Shown here in pieces: positions 18,326 through 26,948 of a stretch of DNA of 64,000 bases. This stretch comes from Hyphomicrobiales bacterium (GTDB taxonomy: Bacteria > Pseudomonadota > Alphaproteobacteria > Rhizobiales > Rhizobiaceae). Under the pieces are notes generated by a model that searched no databases, had not been told where the DNA came from, and was given only the letters and a program-made list of their open reading frames with translations. A program made the translations under genes and the position numbers. The stretch lies in contig UBTF01000005.1 of NCBI GenBank assembly GCA_900468285.1, positions 1 through 64,000 of the forward strand, written 5' to 3'. Position 1 is the first letter of the stretch, and every line of letters starts with the position of its first letter.

Positions 18326-19225
18326 TCAGCTTAAATAGGCAGCGAGTTCTTCCGGGGTTCCTTGCGGAAAGGCTTCTCTCAGATAATCGAGGAAGGCTGA
18401 TACACGCGCGCTGAGCAGACGCCGCGAAGGGTAGAGTGCCCAAAGCGCCGTTTCGGCGCCCTGGACATCGCCCCAGTGGTTGAGACGACCGGAGGTGATG
18501 TCTTTGCTGACCAAAGAAAGCGGCAGCCGTGCGACGCCCGCACCCATCAAGACCGCATCCCGCAGCATCGTGTTCGACGACATGCCAAGCACCGGCGTGG
18601 TCGCAAGCTTTGTTGATCCTGAATCCGTCACGACAGTCCAGGTGTCTGGCTTGCCGATCAAACTGCGAACCACTGATGGCACTGCCTTATCCGGCTCCGG
18701 CCAGGCTAGGCCCGGAGCCGCGACAACGACCTGTCGGTCACGCAGAAAGGGCCGACCAACGAGGCTGACATCGGGTTGAGGATTGACGCGGATGACAAGA
18801 TCGTAAGCCTCCTCGATCATATCCACGGTCCGATCTTCCACGACGATCTCGACCCGCATCTCGGGATGTTTCAGCACAAAGCCTGCCGCCAGCTTTCCCA
18901 AGGCTGCCTGTGCAAACATGAGCGGCGCGCTGATGCGCAGACGTCCACGTGGTGATTGCCCCCCTGACGCGATAGCGGTTGCGGTTTCTTCCAGCTCCGT
19001 CAGCAGTTGCGTAGTCCGCTCGAACAGGGCTCGACCTTCTTCCGTCAGCTTCAAGTCCCGTTGCCCACGCTCGAATAGCCGCAGGTCAAGGCTCGCCTCA
19101 AGATCGGCGACGCGTCTGGACAGTGTGGCTTTGGGCCGCCCAGCCATGCGCGCTGCTTTGCCGAACCCGCCATGCCGAGCAACGAGGTTGAAATCCGCCA
19201 GCGCGAGCAAATCCATGTGTTCCAC
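18326..19225 (-). CDS. LysR-family transcriptional regulator
   Basis: 299 residues. The N-terminal HTH reads ARHGGFGKAARMAGRPKATLSRRVADLEASLDLRLFERG; the inducer-binding part follows from about residue 95 (LRISAPLMFAQAALGKL). The KATLSRR form of the recognition helix places it in the subgroup linked to NmrA-like and Old Yellow Enzyme genes, here divergent from both (105 bp to the NmrA-like start). Probably senses an electrophile or redox state, by context only. Confidence 0.92.
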   Translation of the reverse strand: MEHMDLLALADFNLVARHGGFGKAARMAGRPKATLSRRVADLEASLDLRLFERGQRDLKLTEEGRALFERTTQLLTELEETATAIASGGQSPRGRLRISAPLMFAQAALGKLAAGFVLKHPEMRVEIVVEDRTVDMIEEAYDLVIRVNPQPDVSLVGRPFLRDRQVVVAAPGLAWPEPDKAVPSVVRSLIGKPDTWTVVTDSGSTKLATTPVLGMSSNTMLRDAVLMGAGVARLPLSLVSKDITSGRLNHWGDVQGAETALWALYPSRRLLSARVSAFLDYLREAFPQGTPEELAAYLS

Positions 19226-19330
19226 CTGTGAGACGATGCGTCCAGAAATGATGTCTATTTGAGGAAATTTGGATCATCTAACTTTGGACATGTCAACAGC
19301 GCCCGAGCGGCCTCACAAGGAGTAACATTC

Positions 19331-20200
19331 ATGACTATTCTCGTAATCGGTGCTACCGGCCGCGTTGGCCGCCACGTCGTAAACCAACTCATTGCACGCA
19401 ACGCCAAGATTCGTGTTCTGACGCGCGACGCCGCGAAGGCAAACTTTCCGGAGGGCGTCGAGATTGCCCAGGGCGAATTGCTCGACCTCGATGCTCTTCG
19501 CGAGGCACTCAAAGGTGTCCGCACCTTGTTCCTTCTCAATGCGGTTACGGGCGACGAGTTCACTCAGGCTCTCATCACCCTCAACATTGCCAAAGAGGCG
19601 GGTGTCGAACGCGTCGTTTATCTCTCGGTGTTCAACGCCGAAAACTCCGTCAACGTCCCGCATTTTGCTGTGAAGGCGGGTGGCGAACGTATGCTGAGCG
19701 AGATGGGATTCAGCGCCACGATCCTGCGCCCGACCTACTTCATCGACAACGAGATCATGATCAAGGACGTCGTTCTCAATCACGGCGTATATCCGATGCC
19801 GATCGGCTCCAAGGGTGTTGCAATGGTTGATGCGCGCGATATTGCCGAGGTCGCTGCAATCGAACTGATCCGCCGCGATCAGGCTTCTGAACTCTTGCCA
19901 GTCGAAACGATCAATCTTGTCGGTCCCGACACGCTCACGGGACCCAAGGTTGCTGCAATCTGGTCCGAGGTCCTGGGTCGCGATATCGTCTATGGCGGTG
20001 ATGATCCGAGGGGTTTCGAACAGAACATGGCGAGCTTTATGCCGAAGTGGACCGCTTATGAAATGCGTTTGATGGCAGAACGCTACGTTACCGACGGCAT
20101 GATCCCGAATGAAGGCGATGTCGAACGGCTTGTGGCGATGCTGAAGCGCCCCCTGCACAGCTACCGTGAGTTTGCGGAGAGCCTTGCTTCGGCCAGCTAG
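19331..20200 (+). CDS. NmrA-like NAD(P)-binding protein
   Basis: 289 residues. An atypical SDR with the N-terminal dinucleotide motif GATGRVGRHVVNQL and no classical YxxxK pair in the usual place, as in NmrA, HSCARG and the azoreductase AzoB group. It ends in the C-terminal region LMAERYVTDGMIPNEGD common to this family. These proteins either sense NADP/NADPH ratio or reduce quinones/azo compounds. It starts a plus-strand pair with the Old Yellow Enzyme 90 bp downstream and is divergent from a LysR gene. Confidence 0.85.
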   Translation: MTILVIGATGRVGRHVVNQLIARNAKIRVLTRDAAKANFPEGVEIAQGELLDLDALREALKGVRTLFLLNAVTGDEFTQALITLNIAKEAGVERVVYLSVFNAENSVNVPHFAVKAGGERMLSEMGFSATILRPTYFIDNEIMIKDVVLNHGVYPMPIGSKGVAMVDARDIAEVAAIELIRRDQASELLPVETINLVGPDTLTGPKVAAIWSEVLGRDIVYGGDDPRGFEQNMASFMPKWTAYEMRLMAERYVTDGMIPNEGDVERLVAMLKRPLHSYREFAESLASAS

Positions 20201-20290
20201 CAAGACCGACGGACAGCCAAGCCAAATTACTGAACTGCAACTGGCGAGGAGGCTCGCCAGCTACCCCTACACCTTTCACCGGAGAATCTC

Positions 20291-21358
20291 ATGACCGATA
20301 TCTGGAGCCCATTCACACTTGGCGGGATTACCCTGCCGCATCGTCTGGCCATGGCACCGATGACCCGCAGCCGCGCCAAGCCTGACGGAACACCCGGCGA
20401 CCTCGCGCCGGAATATTACGCACAGCGAGCATCGCTCGGGCTACTGATTAGCAAAGGAACCCAGCCGTCTGAAGATGGCCAAGGGTACCTGGCGACCCCT
20501 GGTATATACACGGACGAGCACGTCGCTGGCTGGCGCAAGGTCACTGACGCCGTCCATGCGGCAGATGGGCGCCTATTCATACAGCTCATGCATGTCGGCA
20601 GACGGTCTCACCCTGATAACACTCCGCATCATAATCAGCCCGTTGCGCCGTCGGCAATCGCATCCGGAAAGGCGATGTTCACGATGAGCGGGATGCAGCC
20701 CGTCCCCCAACCGCGCGCGCTGCAGAAAGAGGAAATCCAGCAGACGATTGCGGATTTTGCCTATGCCGCAAAGCGCGCGATCGAAGCCGGTGCAGATGGC
20801 GTCGAAATCCATGGCGCGAATGGATATCTGGTGCATCAATTTCTGGCACCGGATTCTAACCACCGGACCGATGAATACGGAGGAACCATGGAAAGACGTG
20901 CGCGATTTGCTATTGATGTCGTCCGTGCGGTCGTCGATGCCGTCGGTCCGCAGAAAACTGCCATTCGCCTCTCACCGGGTGTTGCGACAGGCGGCATTGC
21001 CGAAGGTCAGGACAACGATGAACTGTATCGGTATCTCGCAGTCAAACTTGGCAAGATGGGTTTGGCCTATATACATGTTCTCTACACTCGCACCGATCTG
21101 TTTCTGGAAGATATGCGCCGCTCTTTCGGTGGCCCACTGATCCTCAATCGGCCTGGTCGTTCGCGTGAACAGATAGGTGCCGATGTCGCAGAAGGACTTG
21201 CTGATATAGAGGCGTTAGGCGTCATGGCACTCGCCAATCCCGATCTTGTGCGGCGTCTCAAGACAGGTGCTACGCTTAATGACCCAAAACCAGCTTTGTT
21301 TTACGCAGGCGGCGGCGCTGAAGGTTACACGGACTATCCCGTAATCGACGCAGCATGA
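20291..21358 (+). CDS. Old Yellow Enzyme family alkene reductase (NemA-like)
   Basis: 355 residues, FMN-binding (beta/alpha)8 barrel. The start SPFTLGGITLPHRLAMAPMTRSRA, the substrate-anion pair in VEIHGANGYLVHQF (His and Asn), DEYGGTMERRARF and the C-terminal phosphate-binding region are all present. It reduces activated C=C bonds such as enones, maleimides or nitroalkenes, and often nitrate esters, with NADPH. Likely in one transcript with the NmrA-like gene under the divergent LysR regulator. Confidence 0.93.
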   Translation: MTDIWSPFTLGGITLPHRLAMAPMTRSRAKPDGTPGDLAPEYYAQRASLGLLISKGTQPSEDGQGYLATPGIYTDEHVAGWRKVTDAVHAADGRLFIQLMHVGRRSHPDNTPHHNQPVAPSAIASGKAMFTMSGMQPVPQPRALQKEEIQQTIADFAYAAKRAIEAGADGVEIHGANGYLVHQFLAPDSNHRTDEYGGTMERRARFAIDVVRAVVDAVGPQKTAIRLSPGVATGGIAEGQDNDELYRYLAVKLGKMGLAYIHVLYTRTDLFLEDMRRSFGGPLILNRPGRSREQIGADVAEGLADIEALGVMALANPDLVRRLKTGATLNDPKPALFYAGGGAEGYTDYPVIDAA

Positions 21359-21443
21359 TGCACAAGCGGGCGGATCGTATTCGCCCGCGATCGCCTTTAC
21401 CAAGCTTGGTCGCGTTCGATGGCAGTTCAAATACAAGCAAAAC

Positions 21444-22238
21444 TCAGCCAGAGCTTGCAGAACGCATTGCCAGCCAGTGCCCTGGCGTCATGCCGAAGGC
21501 TTTGCGGAAGTGGCGTGTAAAATGTGCCTGGTCGGCAAAGCCCGCATCTGCTGCCGACTGCGCCAGACCTTCGCCAGCCGCGATAGATCGTTTTGCCAAT
21601 TCCAGTCTGCGCATGATGAGGTATCGATGCGGACTGGTACCAAGCATTCTGCGAAACTGTCTGGCCAGTTCGTAACGGTCCAACCCAGACGCAGCTTCCA
21701 GTGCTTCTGAGTGAACGACTTCTGTGTGGTGGCTCTCGATGAAGTCGCGGGCCCGGAGGACCGCAGACTTTGCCGACCTTGCGATCGGTCTCGGCGAAGC
21801 ACCTGCCTGACGAGAGAGCCCCGATGCCAGCCGCATCACAACGTCGTCCATGATCAGGTCGCTTGGCTCTTCGCTCAAATCGAAAAGAATCTCTGCCAGT
21901 GCCTGCCAGAGCCCGATGTCGGCAACGACCGGATCGGGAACGAATGGAAGGGCGTGACTGTAACCATCGACGGCGCCAATCAGGTCGGGAGGCAGATAGA
22001 TCATCCGATAGATCAACCCATCCTCGGTACCTGCGGCGCCATCATGCAGCTCATCGGGATGCAGCACGATCACTTTTCCGGGGCTGCTGAAACGCTCGGT
22101 CCCGCGATAGCAGAATGTCTGTACGCCGTGGAGCGTCAGCCCTAACGCGTAGGTGTCGTGACGATGCGGCGAAAATGCGTTGCCATGAAACCGGGCTTCA
22201 ATCCGCTCAACACCATGAGAGGGCGCAGCGATACGCAT
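21444..22238 (-). CDS. AraC-family transcriptional regulator
   Basis: 264 residues from ATG 22238. The N-terminal cupin-like sensor shows FSPHRHDTYALGLTLHGVQTF; the two HTH motifs are at the C-terminus (AASGLDRYELARQFRRMLGTSPHRY and AADAGFADQAHFTRHFRKAFGMTPG). This subgroup is usually next to a transporter or a DUF2000/LysE gene. The frame stays open upstream but would overlap the divergent DUF2000 gene, so I chose the internal ATG. It probably regulates that gene. Confidence 0.88.
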   Translation of the reverse strand: MRIAAPSHGVERIEARFHGNAFSPHRHDTYALGLTLHGVQTFCYRGTERFSSPGKVIVLHPDELHDGAAGTEDGLIYRMIYLPPDLIGAVDGYSHALPFVPDPVVADIGLWQALAEILFDLSEEPSDLIMDDVVMRLASGLSRQAGASPRPIARSAKSAVLRARDFIESHHTEVVHSEALEAASGLDRYELARQFRRMLGTSPHRYLIMRRLELAKRSIAAGEGLAQSAADAGFADQAHFTRHFRKAFGMTPGHWLAMRSASSG

Positions 22239-22338
22239 GCCGTCGGCAAATCCGACTTTGCACGAACGTTCAAGACCGCCCGCCTTGCTCGGAGCTAGGT
22301 CTTCTTTTCCCTCGATACCCTGAATGGAGTTCAACCGC

Positions 22339-22746
22339 ATGTTCGACACCAAGATCGCAATCGTTATCCGCAATGACCTCGCAACCTGGCAGAAGTTGAA
22401 CGTCACCGCCTTCCTGACCAGCGGCATCGTTGCCCAGACACCAGCCATCATCGGCGAACCATATCGGGATGCGGTTGGTCATGTCTACAATCCCATGACG
22501 ATCCAGCCAATCGTGGTCCTCGCCGCGGATCAGGATACGCTGCGCACGATCCACAGGCGGGTTCTCGACCGCGACGTTACAGCCTCGGCTTATATCGAGG
22601 AGATGTTTTCAACAGGGCACGACGCTGCCAATAGGGAGATGTTCGCCCAGTTCGGCCCAGACAATTCGAAGCTGGTAGGACTGGCACTTAGAGCCGAAAA
22701 GAAGGTGGTCGATAAGATCGTAAAGGGAGCAAAAATGCATCCTTGA
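22339..22746 (+). CDS. DUF2000 family protein
   Basis: 135 residues from ATG 22339, preceded by GGAG; an ATG 15 bases earlier is less well placed. The family pattern is visible: TKIAIVIRNDLATWQKLNVTAFLTSGIVAQ, then EPYRDAVGHVYNPMTIQPIVVLAAD. The fold is peptidyl-tRNA-hydrolase-like, and function is unknown. It is divergent from an AraC regulator with about 100 bp between, a conserved pairing in this group of bacteria as I remember it. Confidence 0.82.
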   Translation: MFDTKIAIVIRNDLATWQKLNVTAFLTSGIVAQTPAIIGEPYRDAVGHVYNPMTIQPIVVLAADQDTLRTIHRRVLDRDVTASAYIEEMFSTGHDAANREMFAQFGPDNSKLVGLALRAEKKVVDKIVKGAKMHP

Positions 22747-22866
22747 CGTATCGGAATTCAGGTTTGGGCACCGCGACACCGTGGGAATAGCTGTTCTCGA
22801 TAGCACTTTCACGCAGCCGAATCCTTGTTTAAGTCGCGACTTTGGCAAAAGTCGGTAAGCGTCTGA

Positions 22867-23292
22867 TCATCCATCGTTCTTCAACGCTGCAAGCGTGGCT
22901 TGATCGCCTTCACTTCCGTAAAAAACGTGAAGGGCGGTTTCGAATGAAGAACCACTCTGGGAGGCGATGCCAAATAACGTCATGCTGGAATGAAACTTGA
23001 GGTCATCGGGAGAGCCAAGAATGTCGTGTGCGCTGAGGCGGGGATGGCTGAGCATGGCGCGCGTGCACTCCTCCAAACGGGGTCCCAAAACAGGATGTTT
23101 GAGGTAGGCTTCGGCTTCAGAACGTCCAAAGATTGCGTAAAAGCGGGCAGTTTCCGATCGACCAAGTCCGTGGATTTGCGGAAAGATGAACCACATCCAG
23201 TGAGACCTCTTCTGCCCGTCGCATAATTTCTGCAAGGCTTTTGCGTACGTGTCTTGTTGCGCTTTGATGAACCGCGCCAGATCAAATTCTAT
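22867..23292 (-). CDS. DUF1810 family protein with apparent ATA start
   Basis: The family core is intact: QKRSHWMWFIFPQIHGLGRSETARFYAI and LGPRLEECTRAMLSH. The usual N-terminus (FDLxRFxxAQ) is also present as EFDLARFIKAQQDTYAKAL upstream of the first TTG. The only codon in the expected start position, after the upstream TGA and behind a GAAGGA site, is ATA at 23290-23292. Either ATG has mutated to ATA, or a rare start is used. From TTG 23235 a protein shortened by 19 residues could be made. Function of the family unknown. Confidence 0.72.
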   Translation of the reverse strand: MEFDLARFIKAQQDTYAKALQKLCDGQKRSHWMWFIFPQIHGLGRSETARFYAIFGRSEAEAYLKHPVLGPRLEECTRAMLSHPRLSAHDILGSPDDLKFHSSMTLFGIASQSGSSFETALHVFYGSEGDQATLAALKNDG

Positions 23293-23341
23293 GCCTGTGT
23301 CCTTCGCTCAGCGGGTCAGATTTTTTTTGTGCCACGACATC

Positions 23342-23662
23342 TCAGTCCGTTTCCAACTGTTCGAACCAGGCTGCGTATGGAGTATTCTTGGCTAGGTGCC
23401 GGTTGAAGTCCGGCGCCCCGTCATCCCACCAGACTGGTCCGCGTTCACCAAGCGCGACCTTAGCCACATGCACTTTCTTGCGGATTTCTTTCATCTCTGG
23501 CGAGCCTGCCGATGCATCGCGAACTTCCCGGCGTGCAGCCATCAAATCCTTGACCAGTGCCGTACGGGTGGGTTCATCGATGTTGGGATTACTGCGGCGC
23601 CACAACCGTCCTTTTACGACAAAGTATCGACCATCGGGCGTGTCCGGATACTTGTTGCTCAT
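23342..23662 (-). CDS. Conserved hypothetical protein, 106 residues
   Basis: ATG 23662 overlaps the stop of the upstream exonuclease gene by four bases (ATGA), so translation is coupled. The protein begins PDTPDGRYFVVKGRLWRRSNPN, has a basic helical centre (DLMAARREVRDA, EIRKKVHVAKVAL) and a conserved-looking WWDDGAPDFNRH. It matches no named domain I know, but small proteins starting with this GRYxVVxGRLWR pattern recur in proteobacteria. Its coupling to a nuclease suggests a DNA-related role, by inference. Confidence 0.7.
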   Translation of the reverse strand: MSNKYPDTPDGRYFVVKGRLWRRSNPNIDEPTRTALVKDLMAARREVRDASAGSPEMKEIRKKVHVAKVALGERGPVWWDDGAPDFNRHLAKNTPYAAWFEQLETD

Positions 23663-24414
23663 TCGAACCCAAGCGTCCCTTGCGCTGGTTTCGCATCGTA
23701 AGATGGCTCGTCCTCATTCCGGCGGGCCAGTTCCGTCTGTGCGCTGAAGCGCACGTCCACATCTCGATCTCCGATAAACGCATTGAGGGTTGCGAGGCTG
23801 ATGCGATCCCAGGGTTTTCCTCGATCTGGTCCGGCAGGGACGCGTGGCAGAAGGCCTGGTTCGCTGCTCCATGCCAGGCAATCCTCAAGTGATGCTTGGT
23901 TCAACATGTCGCGGAGATGATGAGCCGTAACGTAGGCGTCAGGCATCGCCCGATGCGCGGGGAGGCCGATTTCATGCACCAGTCCGTTGGGCATTCGTTG
24001 ATAACGCAGCATCTGGTTGGAAAACCGCGGAAGCTCTGGCCAGACACGCAACGCGCACTTCCATGTGCAGATCCAAGGCGTTCCGCCTGTAAATCGTGGC
24101 GTGCAATATCGTTGCTCGAAAGCGGCTCGATGAGCTGCCAAGGCGTCGATACGGCCGGGTGGACGGAGAACGGTTTTTGCTATTTCCTTCCAGAACGGAG
24201 CATCCGCGACTTGGGCATCCAGGATATGATGAATTGCCATCGTGTCGGGTGAAATCGGACGGCCAGGATTGACGAACAGCGCCCCGCGCTCGTCAGTAAC
24301 CTCCCACTTTCCGCACTCGTCGATCACGACATCCTGCCAGCCGATCTCGCAAACGTCGTTCGGGCCATTGCCTCCTGTTTCGAGATCGATGACGCGTACC
24401 CTGGCTTCGATCAC
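23659..24414 (-). CDS. DEDDh 3'-5' exonuclease (DnaQ-like)
   Basis: 251 residues. RNase T/DnaQ fold with Exo I motif VIDLETGG (Asp and Glu), Exo II HRAAFEQRY and Exo III GLPAHRAMPDAY (His and Asp), so all four metal-binding residues and the general-base His can be matched. The remaining C-terminal part (SLATLNAFIGDRDVDVRFSAQTELARR) is extra. It may proofread or trim DNA ends. First gene of a minus-strand pair, divergent from imuA over 349 bp. Confidence 0.88.
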   Translation of the reverse strand: MIEARVRVIDLETGGNGPNDVCEIGWQDVVIDECGKWEVTDERGALFVNPGRPISPDTMAIHHILDAQVADAPFWKEIAKTVLRPPGRIDALAAHRAAFEQRYCTPRFTGGTPWICTWKCALRVWPELPRFSNQMLRYQRMPNGLVHEIGLPAHRAMPDAYVTAHHLRDMLNQASLEDCLAWSSEPGLLPRVPAGPDRGKPWDRISLATLNAFIGDRDVDVRFSAQTELARRNEDEPSYDAKPAQGTLGFE

Positions 24415-24682
24415 TTCGGTGCTACCTTCCTTTAAACTTCAGCATTGGTAAGCGCGATCGGCGCAGGATTGTTCCTGAAATGATGCTTGCGATCAGCACA
24501 GCTTGCACACATCGACAGCCGAAGCTGAGGGATTGATCAGGCTACCCTAAAATTTATTTTGTGCGTGGTACGAAACACCGTTCCAAATCTTACTCACTGA
24601 TTCAATTTGCGAATCTCTCGAGTTGCTAAAAATAGAGGACTGCATTCCTAATTTAGCGCCTCTTGACTCCTGTTGGATGTAG

Positions 24683-24697
24683 GAACAGAACGTGAAC
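24683..24697. promoter_or_regulatory. LexA (SOS) box GAAC-N7-GAAC
   Basis: An exact GAAC, seven bases, GAAC direct repeat 66 bp upstream of imuA. This is the alphaproteobacterial LexA operator (GTTC-N7-GTTC on the other strand), known from recA and other SOS genes of Rhizobium and Agrobacterium. It predicts damage-inducible expression of imuA-imuB-dnaE2. Confidence 0.88.
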
Positions 24698-24763
24698 TTC
24701 AACATTGAAAACGGCATGAAGCTGTTCCTGTAAACGACACGAACCGGAAGGATTGCGTGAACG

Positions 24764-25516
24764 ATGGCTGCTGCGCGCGAGCATGTCATAGCCGATCTGC
24801 GTGATCGTATTGCCTCGCTGGAAGGCGTGGTCGCGAAGCAGGCGGAATGTCTGCCGTTCGGGGTGAGCGCAATCGACGCGGTGCTTCCAGGAGGCGGTCT
24901 CGCGAGAGGCGCTCTTCATGAATTTGCAGGTGGTGGCGCCGGAACCGTCGATGGGGCAGCCGCAGCCCTGTTCGTGGCAGGCGTTGCTGCTCGCACCAAG
25001 GGCAAGATCGTCTGGTGCCTGACACGGCCTGACCTGTTTTTTCCAGCGCTCGTGCAGGCAGGTCTTGACGCAAACCGCGTGATCTTCGTGGAAAGCGATC
25101 GTGAAGAGGACGTGCTCGCCTCAATGGAAGAGGCACTCTCCTTCGGTGGGCTGGGCGCGGTCGTCGGCGAGGTCGTGCGATTGCCTATGCTGGCGAGCCG
25201 GCGGCTTCAGCTTGCAGCGGAGAAGAAGGGAAGCCTGGCGCTCGTTGTTCGCAGATGGCGACGACAGGCAGAAGCTAATGATTTCGGCCAGCCGACGGCC
25301 TCGATGACCCGGTGGAGGGTAAGCATGCTGCCGTCGCAGGAGTTACCTGTACCGGGTGTCGGGCGGGCAAGATGGTTGCTGGAACTGATGCGGTCGCGCG
25401 CAGGCGAGTGTGCCGAGTTTATTGTTGGAGCGTGTGATGACCAGGGTCGTATCGATCTACCTTCCGGATCTGTCGACGGATCGCATTCGTCGCGCCGATC
25501 CCGGCATTCCGGCTGA
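24764..25516 (+). CDS. imuA: ImuA, RecA/SulA-like mutasome protein
   Basis: 250 residues. The N-terminal part LPFGVSAIDAVLPGGGLARGALHEFAG is the signature of ImuA, a RecA-fold protein that lacks a good Walker A. ImuA, ImuB and DnaE2 together carry out error-prone translesion synthesis after DNA damage. The ending [12 protein letters not shown] is near the usual end of the family. It overlaps the imuB start by 80 bp in another frame, so the genes are tightly coupled. The LexA box upstream makes it SOS-controlled. Confidence 0.92.
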   Translation: MAAAREHVIADLRDRIASLEGVVAKQAECLPFGVSAIDAVLPGGGLARGALHEFAGGGAGTVDGAAAALFVAGVAARTKGKIVWCLTRPDLFFPALVQAGLDANRVIFVESDREEDVLASMEEALSFGGLGAVVGEVVRLPMLASRRLQLAAEKKGSLALVVRRWRRQAEANDFGQPTASMTRWRVSMLPSQELPVPGVGRARWLLELMRSRAGECAEFIVGACDDQGRIDLPSGSVDGSHSSRRSRHSG

Positions 25517-26948
25517 ACAGGCCATCGCCGTGATCGCGAAATCCGGCTCGAAACGCTGGGTGTCGGCGGCAGATGCTGCAGCGAAAAAGGCAGGTTTACG
25601 TGTCGGCATGCAGGCGGCAAAGGCACAGGCGTTGTTTCAGGGACTGATGATGATCGATGCCGATCCGAAGGCGGACGCCGACGCGCTGGAGCGCATCACC
25701 TTCTGGGCACTGAGCCAATACTCTCCGATCGTCGCAGTCGATGCGCCTGATGGCATTGTCATGGACACCGATGGCGCCGACCATCTCCGGGGCGGAGAGC
25801 TTGCCATGTTAAGCGGGATTGCCAATCGCTTTCGGGGCAGGGGGCTGACGGTCCGTGTCGCCATTGCCGACACATGGGGTGCCGCTCATGCCTGTGCACG
25901 CGCCATCACCAGAGAGACGGTGATCGTACCCCGCGGCGAAACCGTCAAAGCGCTCGAGCGATTGCCGATTTCCCTGTTGCGTCTGCCTGAAAAGATGGTG
26001 GGCGATCTAAGAATACTTGGCTTTCGAACCATCGGTGAGCTTTCTGCGACGCCGCGGGCACCGCTGACACTGCGCTTCGGCCCGGAAATCGCTCGCCGCC
26101 TCGACCAGATCTTCGGGCGTATCGGAGAGCCCATCGACCCCATCCGCACGCCCAACCTGATCGAAGTCAGCCGCATCTTCCAGGAGCCGATCGGGGCTGC
26201 CGAAACGATCGACAAATATGTCGGTCGTCTGGTCGTCGAACTCTGCAACCAACTCCAGAAAAAGGGTCTGGGTGTCCGCCGTGTCGATCTCATCATTCAT
26301 AAAGTCGATAACACGACCCAGGCGCTGCGGGCAGGAACGGCAAAGGCTGCCCGCGATGTCGCCTGGTTGACGAAACTGTTTCGCGACATGACCGAGAAGA
26401 TCGATCCTGGTTTCGGCATCGAGAAGCTGACCCTTGCGGCGATCATGGTCGAGCCGCTTGAGGAAGCACAGAAGGCGTCGTCGCTCGTCGAAGACGAGAT
26501 CACCGACATCACGCCGCTCATCGACATTTTCGGCAATCGCGGACAGCGTGTCTATCGTCTGGCCCCCGTTGCCTCCGATGTTCCCGAGCGTAGCGTTCAG
26601 AGGATTGCGCCTGTTGCAGATGACGTTGTCGTCGCCTGGCCGCATCACTGGCCGCGTCCGGTACGGTTGCTCGCTCACCCCGAACTGGTCGAGGTCATCG
26701 CGTTGATGCCCGACCATCCTCCCGTTTCCGTCACATGGCGTGGCAAGCGCCGCAAGGTGAAACGCGCCGATGGTCCCGAACGAATATTCGGCGAGTGGTG
26801 GCAGCGGACATCCGAGTGGGCCGCAGTGCGCGACTATTTCATCATCGAGGACGAAGCGGGCGAACGCCTTTGGGTTTTCCGGGCAGGCGACGGCGTGGAT
26901 AGCGAGACCGGCTCGCACAAATGGTTCGTACAGGGAATATTCGCATGA
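25437..26948 (+). CDS. imuB: ImuB, Y-family polymerase-like protein
   Basis: 503 residues from ATG 25437 (GGAG site just ahead). It starts [19 protein letters not shown], then the Y-family palm/fingers homology ([27 protein letters not shown]) in which the catalytic acidic residues of true polymerases are not conserved, and the helix-hairpin region [20 protein letters not shown]. The C-terminus WFVQGIFA is the usual ImuB end. It acts as the scaffold that links DnaE2 to the beta clamp. Its TGA overlaps the dnaE2 ATG by four bases. Confidence 0.94.
   Translation: MTRVVSIYLPDLSTDRIRRADPGIPAEQAIAVIAKSGSKRWVSAADAAAKKAGLRVGMQAAKAQALFQGLMMIDADPKADADALERITFWALSQYSPIVAVDAPDGIVMDTDGADHLRGGELAMLSGIANRFRGRGLTVRVAIADTWGAAHACARAITRETVIVPRGETVKALERLPISLLRLPEKMVGDLRILGFRTIGELSATPRAPLTLRFGPEIARRLDQIFGRIGEPIDPIRTPNLIEVSRIFQEPIGAAETIDKYVGRLVVELCNQLQKKGLGVRRVDLIIHKVDNTTQALRAGTAKAARDVAWLTKLFRDMTEKIDPGFGIEKLTLAAIMVEPLEEAQKASSLVEDEITDITPLIDIFGNRGQRVYRLAPVASDVPERSVQRIAPVADDVVVAWPHHWPRPVRLLAHPELVEVIALMPDHPPVSVTWRGKRRKVKRADGPERIFGEWWQRTSEWAAVRDYFIIEDEAGERLWVFRAGDGVDSETGSHKWFVQGIFA

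Noticed and set aside
19313-20203. Minus-strand frame of about 296 codons over the NmrA-like gene
   Set aside because: Opposite-strand shadow; the plus-strand protein has clear Rossmann motifs.
26007-26918. Long minus-strand frame of about 300 codons inside imuB
   Set aside because: It is an opposite-strand shadow of a well-supported polymerase-family gene and shows no domain or ribosome site.
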